Origin: Thermodesulfobacteriota bacterium
GTDB lineage: Bacteria; Thermosulfidibacterota; Thermosulfidibacteria; Thermosulfidibacterales; B14-G1
Assembly: GCA_024274915.1 (NCBI GenBank)
Contig: JAJSAC010000063.1
Coordinates: 1 to 64,000 of the forward strand
Reading direction: 5' to 3'
DNA length: 64,000 nt
Below are positions 20,553 to 30,370 of this stretch, in pieces. The first letter of the stretch is position 1, and the number at the start of each line of letters is the position of its first letter. Under the pieces are notes generated by a model that searched no databases, was not told where the DNA came from, and saw nothing but the letters and a program-made list of their open reading frames with translations. Position numbers and translations under genes: made by a program.

Positions 20553-20613
20553 GCTGGCCGTGTTGCCTGGTGGAGCCTGGATGTATTAAGTTAGGGGACC
20601 AGAGGAGGGGGTT

Positions 20614-21288
20614 ATGAAAAAGCTTGAAATGATGGCTTTGGTTCTTTTCTTTCTGGTGGGGTGTGCAGGGGTCCCTAAGGGCTATTGGCCCATTCTTCCT
20701 TCCCCTATCACCCAGGCGTCCAAGCCCCAGAAGATTTGTATAAAAATGGAGGGCAAGGAAGCCCGAAAGTATACCCTTAAATTGTCTATCTATCCTTCGA
20801 AGCTCTCCTTTGTGTGTATGAAGCCCAACGTGGATTATGAGTTGAAAAAATACATCAGGTCGGAGCTTTCTGATTTTCGCGAGGTGTATTTCTTGGGTGA
20901 GAAAGGGAAGGTTCCCCGGGGGTGTTATCTCGTCTCCCTGTCTTGGAAGAATAGCTATAGAGGGTATATCAAAGGTGGGTTGGGCATCTTCGGGAGAACC
21001 TATGTGATAGGGGGGACGATCAAGGGGACTTTAGAAGGAAAGAAGGGGAGTTACGACTGTTCTGTGGCGGGGTGGGAGGTGGTGTCTGAGGGGGATTTCC
21101 ACGGTGCCGAGGGTTACATGTGCAAGGACAGCCCGGCGGAGGTCTTCTTTAATAAAGTGGCTTCTCGGCTGGCTTATAAAATGGCCCTGAGGATAAGGAA
21201 GGCCCTTTTGGTGGACATGGGTTACCGCCCCTCTACTGAGTTGGGGGCTGCCGATGAGAGGATGGCTGAGGAGCTGAGGGAGTGGTAG
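20614..21288 (+). CDS. Lipoprotein of unknown function with five Cys after the lipobox
   Basis: 224 residues. Signal sequence with lipobox LVGC at residues ~14-17; five further Cys are spread through the mature part (KICIK, FVCMK, RGCYL, YDCSV, YMCKD), which could pair as disulfides in the periplasm. A Gly-rich central segment ([18 protein letters not shown]) is the only other striking feature. I do not recognise the family. It follows the RND pump by 61 bases with its own RBS (AGGAGGGGG) and may be an accessory of the efflux operon; the PHP gene overlaps its 3' end. Confidence 0.7.
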   Translation: MKKLEMMALVLFFLVGCAGVPKGYWPILPSPITQASKPQKICIKMEGKEARKYTLKLSIYPSKLSFVCMKPNVDYELKKYIRSELSDFREVYFLGEKGKVPRGCYLVSLSWKNSYRGYIKGGLGIFGRTYVIGGTIKGTLEGKKGSYDCSVAGWEVVSEGDFHGAEGYMCKDSPAEVFFNKVASRLAYKMALRIRKALLVDMGYRPSTELGAADERMAEELREW

Positions 21289-21947
21289 ACCTCCACACCC
21301 ACACCACTTTCAGTGATGGAGAGCTCATCCCCAGTGAGCTTGTGAGGCGAGCCCAGGTGTTGGGTGTGAGATACTTGGGCATAACGGATCATGGGGATCT
21401 TTCCAACCTGGAAATCATTGTGCCGGCCATGGTACGGGTGGCTCTCCAGCTCAATGGTGTGCTGGAGGATATCAGGGTGATACCGGGCATAGAACTCACC
21501 CACGTGCCCCCCTCAGAGATTCCTTCCCTTATCTCCATGGCTAGGGGGCTAGGGGCCAGGATAGTGGTAGTTCATGGGGAGACCCTGGTAGAGCCTGTGG
21601 CCCCTGGAACAAACCTGGCAGCTATAGAAGGAGGAGCCGACATTTTGGCCCACCCCGGGCTGATCACGGAAGAAGAGGTGACTTTGGCTGCCGAGAAGAG
21701 GGTCTATTTAGAGATATCTTCTCGGAGGGGCCATTCTTTGGCCAATGGCCATGTGGCCAGGCTGGCCAGGAAACTGGGGGCTCCTTTAGTGTTTAACACA
21801 GATGCCCATGCTCCTGGTGACCTCATTGACAGGGATAGGGCTTTTGGTGTTCTTCTGGGGGCAGGCCTTTCCTGGGGGGAGGCTAAAGAGGTGCTCTCTG
21901 AAGGGGAAGACCTTGCAAAAAGGCTGGGGGGTGAAGGGAATGGCTAG
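21282..21947 (+). CDS. PHP-domain metal-dependent phosphoesterase
   Basis: 221 residues. Begins with [14 protein letters not shown] and continues with [23 protein letters not shown] and [11 protein letters not shown], giving the full set of His/Asp metal ligands of the PHP fold (histidinol phosphatase and trpH-like enzymes). The GTG start overlaps the lipoprotein gene by 7 nt, and the ATG of the following TPR gene lies inside its last codons, so translation is coupled through the cluster. Substrate unknown; histidinol phosphate or short nucleic acids are family possibilities. Confidence 0.85.
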   Translation: MVDLHTHTTFSDGELIPSELVRRAQVLGVRYLGITDHGDLSNLEIIVPAMVRVALQLNGVLEDIRVIPGIELTHVPPSEIPSLISMARGLGARIVVVHGETLVEPVAPGTNLAAIEGGADILAHPGLITEEEVTLAAEKRVYLEISSRRGHSLANGHVARLARKLGAPLVFNTDAHAPGDLIDRDRAFGVLLGAGLSWGEAKEVLSEGEDLAKRLGGEGNG

Positions 21948-22605
21948 AAGATCTGGGGAAGTGGAGTCGTCCGATCCTTTCCTCGAGGCTTTTTCTAGGG
22001 CCTCGGATTGGGTTCTTAAGAATAAAGTTTCTGTGATAGGCGGCCTCGTGGTAGTTCTGGTGGTGATAGCTGCTGTCACTGGCTGGGTTTACCATCGTAG
22101 GAGTTATGAGAGGAAGGCTGCTACGGCCTTCGCCAGAGCTGTACGTCTCTATAAAGGCTTACCTCTCCAGGCTAAGGCAGATGATATGAAAAGAACTGTT
22201 CAGGCTTTCGAGGAGGTGGTGAAAGGGTATCCCGGGTCCCGATGGGCCTCTTTTGCCCATCTCTATTTGGGTAAGTGCTACCTTGGAATGGGGAAGGAGG
22301 AAGATGGGGTGAGGGAGTACGCCCTGGGGGTGAAAGGTATTAGGTCCGAAAGGTATTTCTGGCCCCAGTGGCTTACTGCCATGGCGTTAGCCCAGGAACC
22401 GGATAAAGGCATAGGGACCTTGAAGGAGGGGCTCAAAGGAGAGAAACCTTTCTTGGAGCCATACCTCAGATACAATTTGGCCTTCCTTTATCAGGAGAAG
22501 GGTGATTTAAGTAAGGCCGCCAAAATTTTGGAGGACCTCCGGGGACGCTTTCCTTCCTCTCCCTTTGGGATAGAGGCCCAGCGTCTTTTGGAGGTTCTCA
22601 AGTGA
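21940..22605 (+). CDS. Membrane-anchored TPR protein (YfgM/PF09976-like)
   Basis: The ORF track begins at 21802, but that extension lies entirely over the PHP gene; the ATG at 21940 ([12 protein letters not shown]) gives 221 residues and the usual 8-nt overlap. One membrane helix ([20 protein letters not shown], ~33-52) is followed by a region of TPR-like helices ([40 protein letters not shown]). Fits the tetratricopeptide-like family that includes E. coli YfgM, associated with the Sec machinery and envelope proteins. The stop overlaps the iorA start (GTGA). Confidence 0.78.
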   Translation: MARRSGEVESSDPFLEAFSRASDWVLKNKVSVIGGLVVVLVVIAAVTGWVYHRRSYERKAATAFARAVRLYKGLPLQAKADDMKRTVQAFEEVVKGYPGSRWASFAHLYLGKCYLGMGKEEDGVREYALGVKGIRSERYFWPQWLTAMALAQEPDKGIGTLKEGLKGEKPFLEPYLRYNLAFLYQEKGDLSKAAKILEDLRGRFPSSPFGIEAQRLLEVLK

Positions 22606-24338
22606 GGGTTCTTCTCTCTGGTGATGAGGCCATTGCCTGGGGGGCTTGGGAGGAGGGAGTGGCGGTGGCTGCTGCATATCCCGGCACTCCCAGCACAGAG
22701 ATTCTAGAAACCCTGGCCACCCTTCCCGGAGTCCGGGCCCAATGGTCTTCCAACGAGAAAGTGGCCTTAGAGGTGGGTATAGGGGCTAGTATGGCGGGAG
22801 TGAGGGTCTTGGTGGCCATGAAACATGTGGGCCTCAACGTGGCAGCTGATCCTTTCATGACCCTCTCTTACACCGGTGTTGGAGGGGGGTTGGTGGTGGT
22901 CTCCGCAGATGATCCGGCCCTTTACAGTTCCCAGAACGAGCAGGACAACCGCCATTATGCCCGGATAGCCAAGGTTCCCATGCTAGAGCCTGCCGATAGC
23001 TGGGAATGTAAAGAACTCGTGGGAGAGGCCTATCATATTTCGGAGACCTTTGACACCCCGGTACTTTTCCGTGTCACCACCCGTATAGCCCATGGCAAGG
23101 GTGTGGTGGAGCTGGGGGGGCGTAAGGAGATTTCCCCCCGGAGCATGGAATTGGACCCTGCCAAATGGGTCATGCTTCCCAACTTTGCCAGGGAACGCCA
23201 TCCCATGGTGGAGGAGCGCATGAGGCGCCTGGTGAGTTACGGTGAAAGCTTTCCTGGTAACAGGATGGAGTTGAGGGATCTTTCCATGGGATTCATCACT
23301 TCAGGGGTGGCATATCAATATGTGCGGGAGGCCTTTCCCAGGGCTTCAGTGTTGAAGCTCACCCTTACCCATCCCTTTCCCAAGGCCAGGGTTTTGGATT
23401 TCGCTGGTAGGGTAGAAAGGCTCTTTGTAGTGGAGGAGCTGGATCCCTTCCTGGAGGAGCAGGTCCGGGCCCTGGGCATAGAGGTGGTGGGTAAGGAGGT
23501 TTTCCCAAGGGTGGGGGAACTCTCCCCGGAGTTGGTGAAGGCGGGGGTGGAAAGGGGTTATAAACCTTCTTTCGTTTCATTCTCCGCCATACCTCAGCGG
23601 CCTCCCACCTTGTGTCCCGGCTGCCCCCACAGGGGTGTATTCGTGGTCCTCAAAAAGCTGAAGATGACGGTCTTGGGGGATATAGGTTGCTATACCCTGG
23701 GGGCTTTGCCCCCCCTTTCCAGTCTCCACTCTTGCATCTGCATGGGGGCGGGAGTGGGCATGGTCCACGGGGCTGAAAAGGCTGGGGCCCCTGGGGGGAT
23801 GGTGGCAGTTATAGGGGACAGTACCTTTTACCACTCTGGGATAACCGGGCTGGCGGACATCGTTTACAACGGAGGCACATCCACGGTGGTGATCATGGAT
23901 AACGGTACCACGGCCATGACAGGTAGGCAAGGCCATCCTGGTACGGGGGTGGCTCTCCAGGGTGGGGGCAGGAGGGTTGATTTGGAGTCCCTGGTGAAGG
24001 GTTTGGGTGTGAATAGGTTGAGGGTGGTGGACCCTTACGACTTGAAGACTATGGAGGAGGTTTTTCGAGAGGAGACGGAGGCCCGGGAGCCCTCAGTGAT
24101 TGTGACCCGGCGCCCTTGCACCCTTATCACCTCCGGCCCCATAGGTACCTTCTCGGTCGACGAGGATCTCTGCATAGGTTGTGGGCTTTGTGTGGGTGTG
24201 GGTTGTATAGCTCTGGCCATGGTGGGGGAGGGGAAGGGCAAAAAGTCCCGTATAGACCCACACCTCTGCTATGGCTGTGGGGTCTGTGCTCAGGTCTGTC
24301 CTAAAGGGGCCATAGGGGAGGCTGAAGGTGCTTCATGA
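22602..24338 (+). CDS. iorA: Indolepyruvate:ferredoxin oxidoreductase, alpha subunit
   Basis: 578 residues. Oxidative decarboxylation of arylpyruvates to aryl-acetyl-CoA with ferredoxin. The N-terminal pyrimidine-binding part starts LLSGDEAIAWGAWEEGVAVAAAYPGTPSTE; the thiamine diphosphate domain has CPGCPHRG and GDIGCYTLG, with GDSTFYHSG further on. The C-terminus has two [4Fe-4S] motifs, CIGCGLCVGVGC and CYGCGVCAQVCP. Domain order matches the fused IorA of archaea and anaerobic bacteria. GTG start overlapping the TPR gene by 4 nt. IorB follows with an 11-nt overlap. Confidence 0.94.
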   Translation: MRVLLSGDEAIAWGAWEEGVAVAAAYPGTPSTEILETLATLPGVRAQWSSNEKVALEVGIGASMAGVRVLVAMKHVGLNVAADPFMTLSYTGVGGGLVVVSADDPALYSSQNEQDNRHYARIAKVPMLEPADSWECKELVGEAYHISETFDTPVLFRVTTRIAHGKGVVELGGRKEISPRSMELDPAKWVMLPNFARERHPMVEERMRRLVSYGESFPGNRMELRDLSMGFITSGVAYQYVREAFPRASVLKLTLTHPFPKARVLDFAGRVERLFVVEELDPFLEEQVRALGIEVVGKEVFPRVGELSPELVKAGVERGYKPSFVSFSAIPQRPPTLCPGCPHRGVFVVLKKLKMTVLGDIGCYTLGALPPLSSLHSCICMGAGVGMVHGAEKAGAPGGMVAVIGDSTFYHSGITGLADIVYNGGTSTVVIMDNGTTAMTGRQGHPGTGVALQGGGRRVDLESLVKGLGVNRLRVVDPYDLKTMEEVFREETEAREPSVIVTRRPCTLITSGPIGTFSVDEDLCIGCGLCVGVGCIALAMVGEGKGKKSRIDPHLCYGCGVCAQVCPKGAIGEAEGAS

Positions 24339-24915
24339 TGGCGTGGTGAATCTGGTCTTCTGTGGTGTGGGCGGTCAGGGGGTACTCCTTGCCTCGGAGG
24401 TGGTGGCTCAGGTGGCTTTGGAGGCTGGGTTGGATGTGAAGAAGAGCGAGGTCCATGGTATGGCCCAAAGGGGGGGCTCCGTGTTTTCCCATGTGAGGTT
24501 CGGGCGGAAGGTCTATTCTCCTGTCATTCCCTTGAGTGGGGCCCATGTGCTGGTGGCTTTCGAGGAGCTGGAGGCCCTGAGGTACGCTCCTTATGCCTCT
24601 CCCCAGGCCAGGATTTTGGTAAATACATTGGAAATAAACCCCGCCACCGTCCTTTCGGGGGATGCTACATACCCGAAAGATCCCCTTGGTATGTTGAGGG
24701 ACCATTTCGTCCACGTGGAGGCCGTGGATGCTTTGGCCTTGGCCCAAAAGGCAGGATCGTCCAGGGCAGTTAATTCGGTGATGTTGGGCCTTTTGTCCCG
24801 TTATCTCCCCTTTGCACTCCCGTTGTGGCTGGAAGTTTTGGGTCAGCGGGTACCTGCCAAGGCCAAGGAAATAAACGTTAAGGCCTTTGGCCTGGGGAGG
24901 GAGCTTTCTTCCTGA
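24328..24915 (+). CDS. iorB: Indolepyruvate:ferredoxin oxidoreductase, beta subunit
   Basis: 195 residues of the gamma-type pyruvate/ketoisovalerate oxidoreductase domain: NLVFCGVGGQGVLLASEVVA at the start, then EVHGMAQRGGSVFSHVRFG, typical of IorB. Forms a heterodimer with IorA and completes the enzyme. The GTG start lies inside iorA. A separate ApgM-like gene starts 21 bases after the stop, apparently in the same transcript. Confidence 0.93.
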   Translation: MLHDGVVNLVFCGVGGQGVLLASEVVAQVALEAGLDVKKSEVHGMAQRGGSVFSHVRFGRKVYSPVIPLSGAHVLVAFEELEALRYAPYASPQARILVNTLEINPATVLSGDATYPKDPLGMLRDHFVHVEAVDALALAQKAGSSRAVNSVMLGLLSRYLPFALPLWLEVLGQRVPAKAKEINVKAFGLGRELSS

Positions 24916-24935
24916 AAGCGGCAGGTAGGGAAAGG

Positions 24936-26189
24936 GTGCTTCTAGTGGTCCTGGATGGTCTGGGTGACCAGGCCCTGGAGGCTCTGGGAGGTAGGACACC
25001 CCTCCAGGTGGCCAGAACGCCCCAGCTTGATCATCTGGCCCTTCTGGGGGGAGGAGGGAGCTATCACCCTGGCAGGATGGGGGTGGCCTATTTCAGTGAT
25101 CTGGCTTTCTTTATTGCTTTAGGGTACTCCCAGGGGGAATTTCCCGGTAGGGGGGTTCTGGGTGGGTACGCAGCTGGGCTTTCCATATCTCCTGGAGAGG
25201 TTTACGCCTTGGCTTCCATGGTTTCCCTGGAGGAGAGCTGTCCAGACGGACCCATCTTGGTGGAGCGGGGCGGTGATCTGGCACCAGAGGAGTGGGAAGA
25301 AGCCCTGGAGATCCTGTCTCGTCCCTGGCATGGCAACGGGGTAGAGATCACCTTCCATCCTTTGGAAGTGGGTATAGGAATCCTGAAGCTTGAAGGGGAA
25401 GTAGATCATCGAATCACCGATTCAGACCCTTCTCATAGGGGAGGGAAGGTCTACCAGGTGATGTCCAGAGGCGAAGAAGGAGAACTGGCAAGCCACACGG
25501 CCAGGGAGTTGAATCGTTACCTGGATGGGGTGGCTTGGAGGCTGAGGGAGGCTTCCTTTAACGCGTTGAGGATCAGGGAGGGCAAGAATCCCATGAATGC
25601 CCTTTTGGTTCAAGGGGCGGGCAGAGATAAGTTCCTGCCGTTTTTGAAGGAGCGCTGGGGGTTCGATGGTGCCCTGGTGGCTTCTGAGCCGTTTATCCTG
25701 GGGATAGGGAAGAAGTTGGGCATGGCGGTGATAGGGGTGGGAGAGGGAAGTCCCAAAAAGGAGCTCCTGATCAAATTTAAAGAGGCCCTACCCCTGCTTG
25801 AAACCTACTCCATGGTGGTGATCCATACCCGTGCTCCGAAGCTGGCTTCCAGGAAACACAACCCCTGGGAGAAGGTGAAAGTGGTAGAGGAACTGGATGG
25901 GGCCTTTTCCTATCTCCTGGAATACCTTGTACCCAGGGAAGAGAGGCTATTAGTGGTATGGGGCGGTTCTTCTACATCTACGGGAGGCCCTTATCTCTAT
26001 TCAGGAGATCCATCCCCCCTGTTGATGATAGGTCCCCGGGTGAGGAGGGGGCCTAGCCTCAAGTTTGATGAGCCTTCCCTGGCCTATGGGTCTATAGGTT
26101 TTCTAAAGAGGGAAGAGCTTATGCTCACTATCTTGAGCTATACGGGTAGGGCACCTCTCTGGGGAAGACACCAGGGTTTGCTGGTATAA
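24936..26189 (+). CDS. ApgM-family paralogue lacking the usual metal ligands
   Basis: 417 residues, clearly homologous to the gene at 8062: LVVLDGLGDQALEALGGRTP corresponds to VVLLGDGMADESLEELGGKTP, and the nucleophile region FSDLAFFIALGY keeps Ser-Asp. However EAPDEAGHQGD of the first copy is replaced by RAPKLASRKHN, and CDHPTP...HTADP by WGGSST...LYSGDP, removing Asp/His residues that bind the two metals in this superfamily. It is therefore probably not a normal phosphoglycerate mutase. It ends the iorAB transcript. GTG start, weak RBS; the true start could be a few codons upstream. Function unknown. Confidence 0.8.
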   Translation: MLLVVLDGLGDQALEALGGRTPLQVARTPQLDHLALLGGGGSYHPGRMGVAYFSDLAFFIALGYSQGEFPGRGVLGGYAAGLSISPGEVYALASMVSLEESCPDGPILVERGGDLAPEEWEEALEILSRPWHGNGVEITFHPLEVGIGILKLEGEVDHRITDSDPSHRGGKVYQVMSRGEEGELASHTARELNRYLDGVAWRLREASFNALRIREGKNPMNALLVQGAGRDKFLPFLKERWGFDGALVASEPFILGIGKKLGMAVIGVGEGSPKKELLIKFKEALPLLETYSMVVIHTRAPKLASRKHNPWEKVKVVEELDGAFSYLLEYLVPREERLLVVWGGSSTSTGGPYLYSGDPSPLLMIGPRVRRGPSLKFDEPSLAYGSIGFLKREELMLTILSYTGRAPLWGRHQGLLV

Positions 26190-26322
26190 ATTGCATTCTT
26201 GTGCAGTATTTTCTCCTCCAACCTTTCCCTTGATGGGGACATGGCCTGGAAAAGATGTTGAAAATGCAAGCCTAATCTGTCTGGCATGTTTTTGTGTTTA
26301 ACTGATGGGCAGGAGGGAGTAG

Positions 26323-26352
26323 TTGACAGTTATGGAACTTTTGGCTTATCTA
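26323..26352 (+). promoter_or_regulatory. Promoter for the cytochrome c3-like gene
   Basis: Perfect TTGACA with an 18-base spacer to TATCTA, about 50 bases before the ATG. The preceding ~130 bp after the ApgM paralogue show no gene or clear terminator. Confidence 0.4.
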
Positions 26353-26402
26353 GTCTGGGAAAGTGAGTATAAGAGCTTTAAAACGAAAGGAGGTGACCGC
26401 GC

Positions 26403-26777
26403 ATGAGGAAGATACTCAGCTTGTTGGTAGCAGTGGTTTTTGTGTTTAGTGCCATGGCGGTGGTGACGGCGGCAGAGTCGAACAAGGGGGCAGAGAAATA
26501 CACCATCGACAAGTGTCAGAAGAGGAAAGGCCCTGTTCTCTTTAACCACTGGCAGCATCAGAAGATCCAGGGTGTTACCTGTAAGACCTGTCATCATAAG
26601 GCGGAGGAAGGTAAGGCCATCAAGAGTTGTCTTCAGTGCCATCAATGCAAGAAGGGAGAGGCTCCCGCTGCAAAGATGGCCTTCCACAAGACCTGCAAGG
26701 GCTGCCATATGAAGATGAAGAAGGCGGGCAAGAAGACTGGGCCCACCGGCTGTACCAAGTGTCACGTCAAAAAGTGA
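26403..26777 (+). CDS. Tetraheme class III (c3-type) periplasmic cytochrome
   Basis: 124 residues with a Sec signal peptide (LVAVVFVFSAMAVVTAAES). Four heme-binding C-x-x-C-H motifs are present: CKTCH, CLQCH, CKGCH and CTKCH. Additional His residues (FNHWQHQ, CHH, AFH) can supply the distal ligands, so four bis-His hemes are possible, as in cytochrome c3. In sulfate and metal reducers such proteins shuttle electrons from periplasmic hydrogenases or formate dehydrogenases to membrane complexes. The RBS is exceptionally strong (AAAGGAGGTGA), which with a dedicated promoter and terminator suggests high expression as a monocistronic gene. Confidence 0.93.
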   Translation: MRKILSLLVAVVFVFSAMAVVTAAESNKGAEKYTIDKCQKRKGPVLFNHWQHQKIQGVTCKTCHHKAEEGKAIKSCLQCHQCKKGEAPAAKMAFHKTCKGCHMKMKKAGKKTGPTGCTKCHVKK

Positions 26778-26790
26778 GTCTGCAGGGGTA

Positions 26791-26827
26791 GGGGGAAGGG
26801 GTTCTAGGCCCTTTCCCCTTTTCCTTT
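26791..26827 (+). terminator. Terminator after the cytochrome gene
   Basis: GGGGGAAGGG pairs with CCCTTTCCCC (one G-T wobble) around GTTCTAGG and is followed by TTTTCCTTT. It separates the cytochrome gene from the dnaG promoter. Confidence 0.8.
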
Positions 26828-26844
26828 AAAATCCTTTCATCCCC

Positions 26845-26872
26845 TTGAAAACCCGGGGGCCAGGTCTATATT
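26845..26872 (+). promoter_or_regulatory. Promoter for dnaG-rpoD
   Basis: TTGAAA, 16 bases, TATATT, ending 11 bases before the preferred dnaG ATG. The first T is the TTG taken by the ORF track as the start, which argues that the track's start is too early. Confidence 0.55.
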
Positions 26873-26883
26873 GTCCCCCAATC

Positions 26884-28602
26884 ATGGGAAGAGTTGCCCC
26901 GGATATTTTGGAGGAGATCAAGGAGCGTATAGATATCGTCCAATTGGTCTCCCAGTATCTTCCCCTCAAGAGGGCGGGTAGGAATTTTAAGGCTCTCTGC
27001 CCTTTTCACGTGGAGAAGACCCCTTCCTTCACCGTCAGTCCTGAAAAACAGTTTTTTCATTGCTTTGGCTGCGGGGCCAGTGGGGATATTTTCCAGTTCC
27101 TGATGAGGATGGAGAATATAACTTTCCCCGAAGCCATGGAAAAGTTGGCTGAGCAAGCGGGAGTGGAGATTCCCAAAGGGCGGGAGGAAGAGGGGGACGG
27201 GGAGAGGAATAGGCTCTATTACCTTCACAAGGTGGCTACCGACTATTTCCACCAGGCCCTTCTCTCTCCTCCAGGCCAAAAGGCCCGGGAGTTGGTTTTA
27301 TCCAGGGGTATAGGGTCTTCTGCCTGGGAGACCTTTCAGCTGGGTTATGCCCCTGACAGCTGGGATAGGCTCAGGGATGTGTTGAAGGCGAAAGGGTTCA
27401 CTGCAGCTGAGATGCTTTCTGTAGGCCTGTTGGGGGAGAGGGAAGGGGGGAGAGACCCCTATGTCAAATTCCGCCATCGCCTCATGATTCCCATATGGGA
27501 TTCCAAAGGACGGGTGGTGGCTTTTGGGGGTAGGGCTTTAGACCCGAACCAGGAACCCAAATACCTCAATTCCCCGGAGCACCTCCTCTTCAAAAAGGGG
27601 GAGATCCTCTATCCTTTTCATATGGCCAGGAAGGCGGTCAGGGACATGGGGTATGTTTTGTTGGTGGAAGGGTATATGGACGCCATCACCTGCCATCTCC
27701 GCGGTTTCCCCAACGCTTTAGCTGCTCTGGGCACGGCCCTTACACCTTCCCAGGCTCGGAAGGTGGCCCGGCTTTCCAGAGAGGTGGTCTTAGCTTACGA
27801 CGGTGACGATGCGGGGCGGAAGGCTGCCTTGAGGGCTGCTTCTGTCCTCTTCCAGGTGGGTGTGGTACCCAGGGTGGTTTTGCTTCCTCCTGGAGAAGAT
27901 CCAGACAGTTTCCTCAGGAACCGAGGCCAGGGGACCTTTGCGTCCCTCGTAGAGGGGGCTGAGGATGTGGTGTTGTGGTACATGGCGGAACTGGAATCCC
28001 TCCATTCCCTTTCCCATCCCCGGGAAAGGGCCCGGTGGCTTAAGGAGGTTTTGGGCTTCCTTGCCCCATTGAAGGGTTCCCTGGATCTGGAGTCTTACCT
28101 GGTGGAGGTTGCGTCCAAGACGGGTGTCACCCTGGAGGGTCTTAAGAGGGAGATCTATGGGGGGGGTAAGGGGAAGGTAGGGAAGACATCCCGTGCCATT
28201 ATGGGGTCTTGGGAGATGTTGTATTTGGCCTTGGCCCTGTCCAATCCCAGGTGGTGGAGGGTCTTCAAGGGGGAGGTGTTGGAGGACGCCTTTGTCCACT
28301 CCCTGTGGGAAAAAGTGAAAGGGGAGGACGACCCTTCCCTTGCTCTGTCCATGCTGGATGATAAGGAGAGGTCCCTTCTAGTGGCCAAAGTTATGGAGAT
28401 CCCTGAGGAAGGAGTGGAAGATCTCTTTGCATCCTGCCACAGGAGGGCGGAAAGGAAGGCCTTGGAGAGGGAGGCCAGAAGGTTGAAGATGAATATGGAG
28501 GGTGTTTCTGGAGATGAGAGGGAGCACCTTTTGGCCCGGTATATAGAGATAATGAAGAGTATTAAAGGTACAGGGGAGGAGGGAGTTTATGAAACCCATT
28601 GA
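26884..28602 (+). CDS. dnaG: DNA primase
   Basis: 572 residues from the ATG at 26884 ([19 protein letters not shown]), which matches the usual DnaG N-terminus; the TTG at 26845 would add 13 residues that overlap the promoter. The CHC2 zinc finger is [13 protein letters not shown]...CFGCGASGD (~38-66). The TOPRIM core has [11 protein letters not shown] and [15 protein letters not shown]. Synthesises RNA primers at the replication fork. The rpoD start lies inside its last codons, the familiar macromolecular-synthesis operon order dnaG-rpoD (rpsU is not seen here). Confidence 0.96.
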   Translation: MGRVAPDILEEIKERIDIVQLVSQYLPLKRAGRNFKALCPFHVEKTPSFTVSPEKQFFHCFGCGASGDIFQFLMRMENITFPEAMEKLAEQAGVEIPKGREEEGDGERNRLYYLHKVATDYFHQALLSPPGQKARELVLSRGIGSSAWETFQLGYAPDSWDRLRDVLKAKGFTAAEMLSVGLLGEREGGRDPYVKFRHRLMIPIWDSKGRVVAFGGRALDPNQEPKYLNSPEHLLFKKGEILYPFHMARKAVRDMGYVLLVEGYMDAITCHLRGFPNALAALGTALTPSQARKVARLSREVVLAYDGDDAGRKAALRAASVLFQVGVVPRVVLLPPGEDPDSFLRNRGQGTFASLVEGAEDVVLWYMAELESLHSLSHPRERARWLKEVLGFLAPLKGSLDLESYLVEVASKTGVTLEGLKREIYGGGKGKVGKTSRAIMGSWEMLYLALALSNPRWWRVFKGEVLEDAFVHSLWEKVKGEDDPSLALSMLDDKERSLLVAKVMEIPEEGVEDLFASCHRRAERKALEREARRLKMNMEGVSGDEREHLLARYIEIMKSIKGTGEEGVYETH

Positions 28603-30370
28603 GGTATCTAAGCTTACTGAGCTCAGGAAACTCATCGCTTTGGGAAAGAAGAAAGGGTTTCTCACCTATGATGAAATCCATGAGATGCTTCCTGGGGAGC
28701 TCAGTGTGCCCGAGCAACTTGAAGACATCTTTCATCTTTTGGAGGAGATGGACATCCAGGTTCTGGACCATCCCCAGGGCAAGCTGGGGACCAGTAAGGC
28801 CATATTGGGGGAGACCACAGGGGATGGGGAGCTCTTAGGCATGGTGATGGAGGAGCATGAAGAGGACTCAGGGGTTTCAGCGGATCCTGTGAGAATGTAT
28901 CTCCAGGAGATGGGTTCCATTCCCCTTCTTTCCAGGGAGGAGGAGGTGGAGCTGGCCAAAAGGATCGAAGAAGGCCGGAATCTGGCCATAGAGGCTGTCA
29001 TGTCTATTCCTCTTACGGTGAAGGAAATCATGAAGCTCCGGGATGGGTTGGAGGCGGAAGAGCTGGAGCTGGACCAGGTCTTCATATTGGAGGAGGATCT
29101 CTCGTCTGAAGATTCGGCTAAGGTGAGACAAAGGATTCTGCTGGAGTTGGAGGCCCTAAACAGGGTGTTTGACCTTTACGAGAAGAAGCGGAGGGAGCTC
29201 TTCCTGGGTGGTGATGCCATGACTTCGGAGGAGAGGGAGCGTATCCAGGAAGAGATAGAGAATAAAAGGATGGAAATGATAGCCCTTATAAAGAAGCTGA
29301 GCCTTTCCAGTGCCCAGGTGGAGCGCCTTGTGGACCTTATCCGTGGGTATGTGCAGAGTGGTGACAGGGCTTTGGCCGAGATTAAGGAATGTGAGGAAGT
29401 CCTCCTCATGCCCGCTGACACTTTTATCCGGTTCTACGAAGATCTGGATACTTTGAATTCCTATGGAGAGAGGGAAGAAAGGGCCAGACAGGTGACCACT
29501 TTGTCTTTTGAGACCCTCTCTGGGTACTACGAAAAGATTTTGAAGGCCAGGGATGAGATCGGGTTCATCGAGTTGGAATCCACCCTTTCTCTGAGCGAGC
29601 TTAAAGAGATTCTCGCGGAGATCGAGAGGGGTCTGCATCAGGAGAAGGAGGCTAAGCGGCTTTTGGCTGAAGCCAACCTGAGGTTAGTGGTGAGTATCGC
29701 CAAGAAGTATACCAATAAAGGTCTTCAGTTGCTGGATCTCATCCAGGAGGGGAATATCGGTCTTATGAAGGCCGTAGAGAAGTTCGAGTACAGAAGGGGA
29801 TACAAGTTCAGCACTTATGCCACGTGGTGGATAAGGCAAGCCATCACCCGGGCCATAGCCGATCAGGCCAGGACCATCAGGATTCCCGTTCACATGATAG
29901 AGACCATCAATAAGCTGGTGAGAACTTCCCGGCAGCTGGTCCAGGAATTGGGCAGGGAGCCCACTCCTGAGGAGGTGGCCCGCAGGTTGGAGATGGTCCC
30001 CGAAAAGGTGAGAAAGATCTTGAAGATTGCCAAGGAACCCATCTCTTTGGAGACTCCCATCGGTGAGGAGGAGGATAGCCATTTGGGAGACTTTATTGAG
30101 GACAAGTCTATAGATTCACCAATAGACACAGCCATTGATGAGAGCCTGAGGGAGCAGATAGAGCAGGCTTTGGAAACCCTTACCGACAGGGAGAAGACGG
30201 TTCTTAAGATGAGATTCGGTTTGGACATGGATTCGGAGCACACCCTGGAGGAGGTAGGCCGGGTTTTCCATGTGACCAGGGAGAGGATCCGACAGATAGA
30301 AGCCAAGGCCCTGAAGAAACTCCGTCATCCTCGGAGGAACAAGAATATCAAGAGTTTGCTGGAGGTCTAG
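28589..30370 (+). CDS. rpoD: RNA polymerase principal sigma factor
   Basis: 593 residues with the complete sigma-70 group 1 layout: region 1.1 (residues 1-80), region 1.2 starting [17 protein letters not shown], a long non-conserved acidic insert (~130-330), region 2 with [20 protein letters not shown] and [15 protein letters not shown] (promoter melting and -10 contact), region 3, and region 4 with [21 protein letters not shown] for -35 recognition. The presence of regions 1.1 and the insert marks the housekeeping factor. It overlaps dnaG by 14 nt and shares its stop bases (CTAG) with the convergent antiporter gene. Confidence 0.97.
   Translation: MKPIEVSKLTELRKLIALGKKKGFLTYDEIHEMLPGELSVPEQLEDIFHLLEEMDIQVLDHPQGKLGTSKAILGETTGDGELLGMVMEEHEEDSGVSADPVRMYLQEMGSIPLLSREEEVELAKRIEEGRNLAIEAVMSIPLTVKEIMKLRDGLEAEELELDQVFILEEDLSSEDSAKVRQRILLELEALNRVFDLYEKKRRELFLGGDAMTSEERERIQEEIENKRMEMIALIKKLSLSSAQVERLVDLIRGYVQSGDRALAEIKECEEVLLMPADTFIRFYEDLDTLNSYGEREERARQVTTLSFETLSGYYEKILKARDEIGFIELESTLSLSELKEILAEIERGLHQEKEAKRLLAEANLRLVVSIAKKYTNKGLQLLDLIQEGNIGLMKAVEKFEYRRGYKFSTYATWWIRQAITRAIADQARTIRIPVHMIETINKLVRTSRQLVQELGREPTPEEVARRLEMVPEKVRKILKIAKEPISLETPIGEEEDSHLGDFIEDKSIDSPIDTAIDESLREQIEQALETLTDREKTVLKMRFGLDMDSEHTLEEVGRVFHVTRERIRQIEAKALKKLRHPRRNKNIKSLLEV

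Noticed and set aside
24160-24300. Unusual ferredoxin motif in IorA (CIGCGLCVGVGC without following Pro)
   Set aside because: Cys spacing is that normally seen in IorA; only the trailing Pro differs, which is minor.
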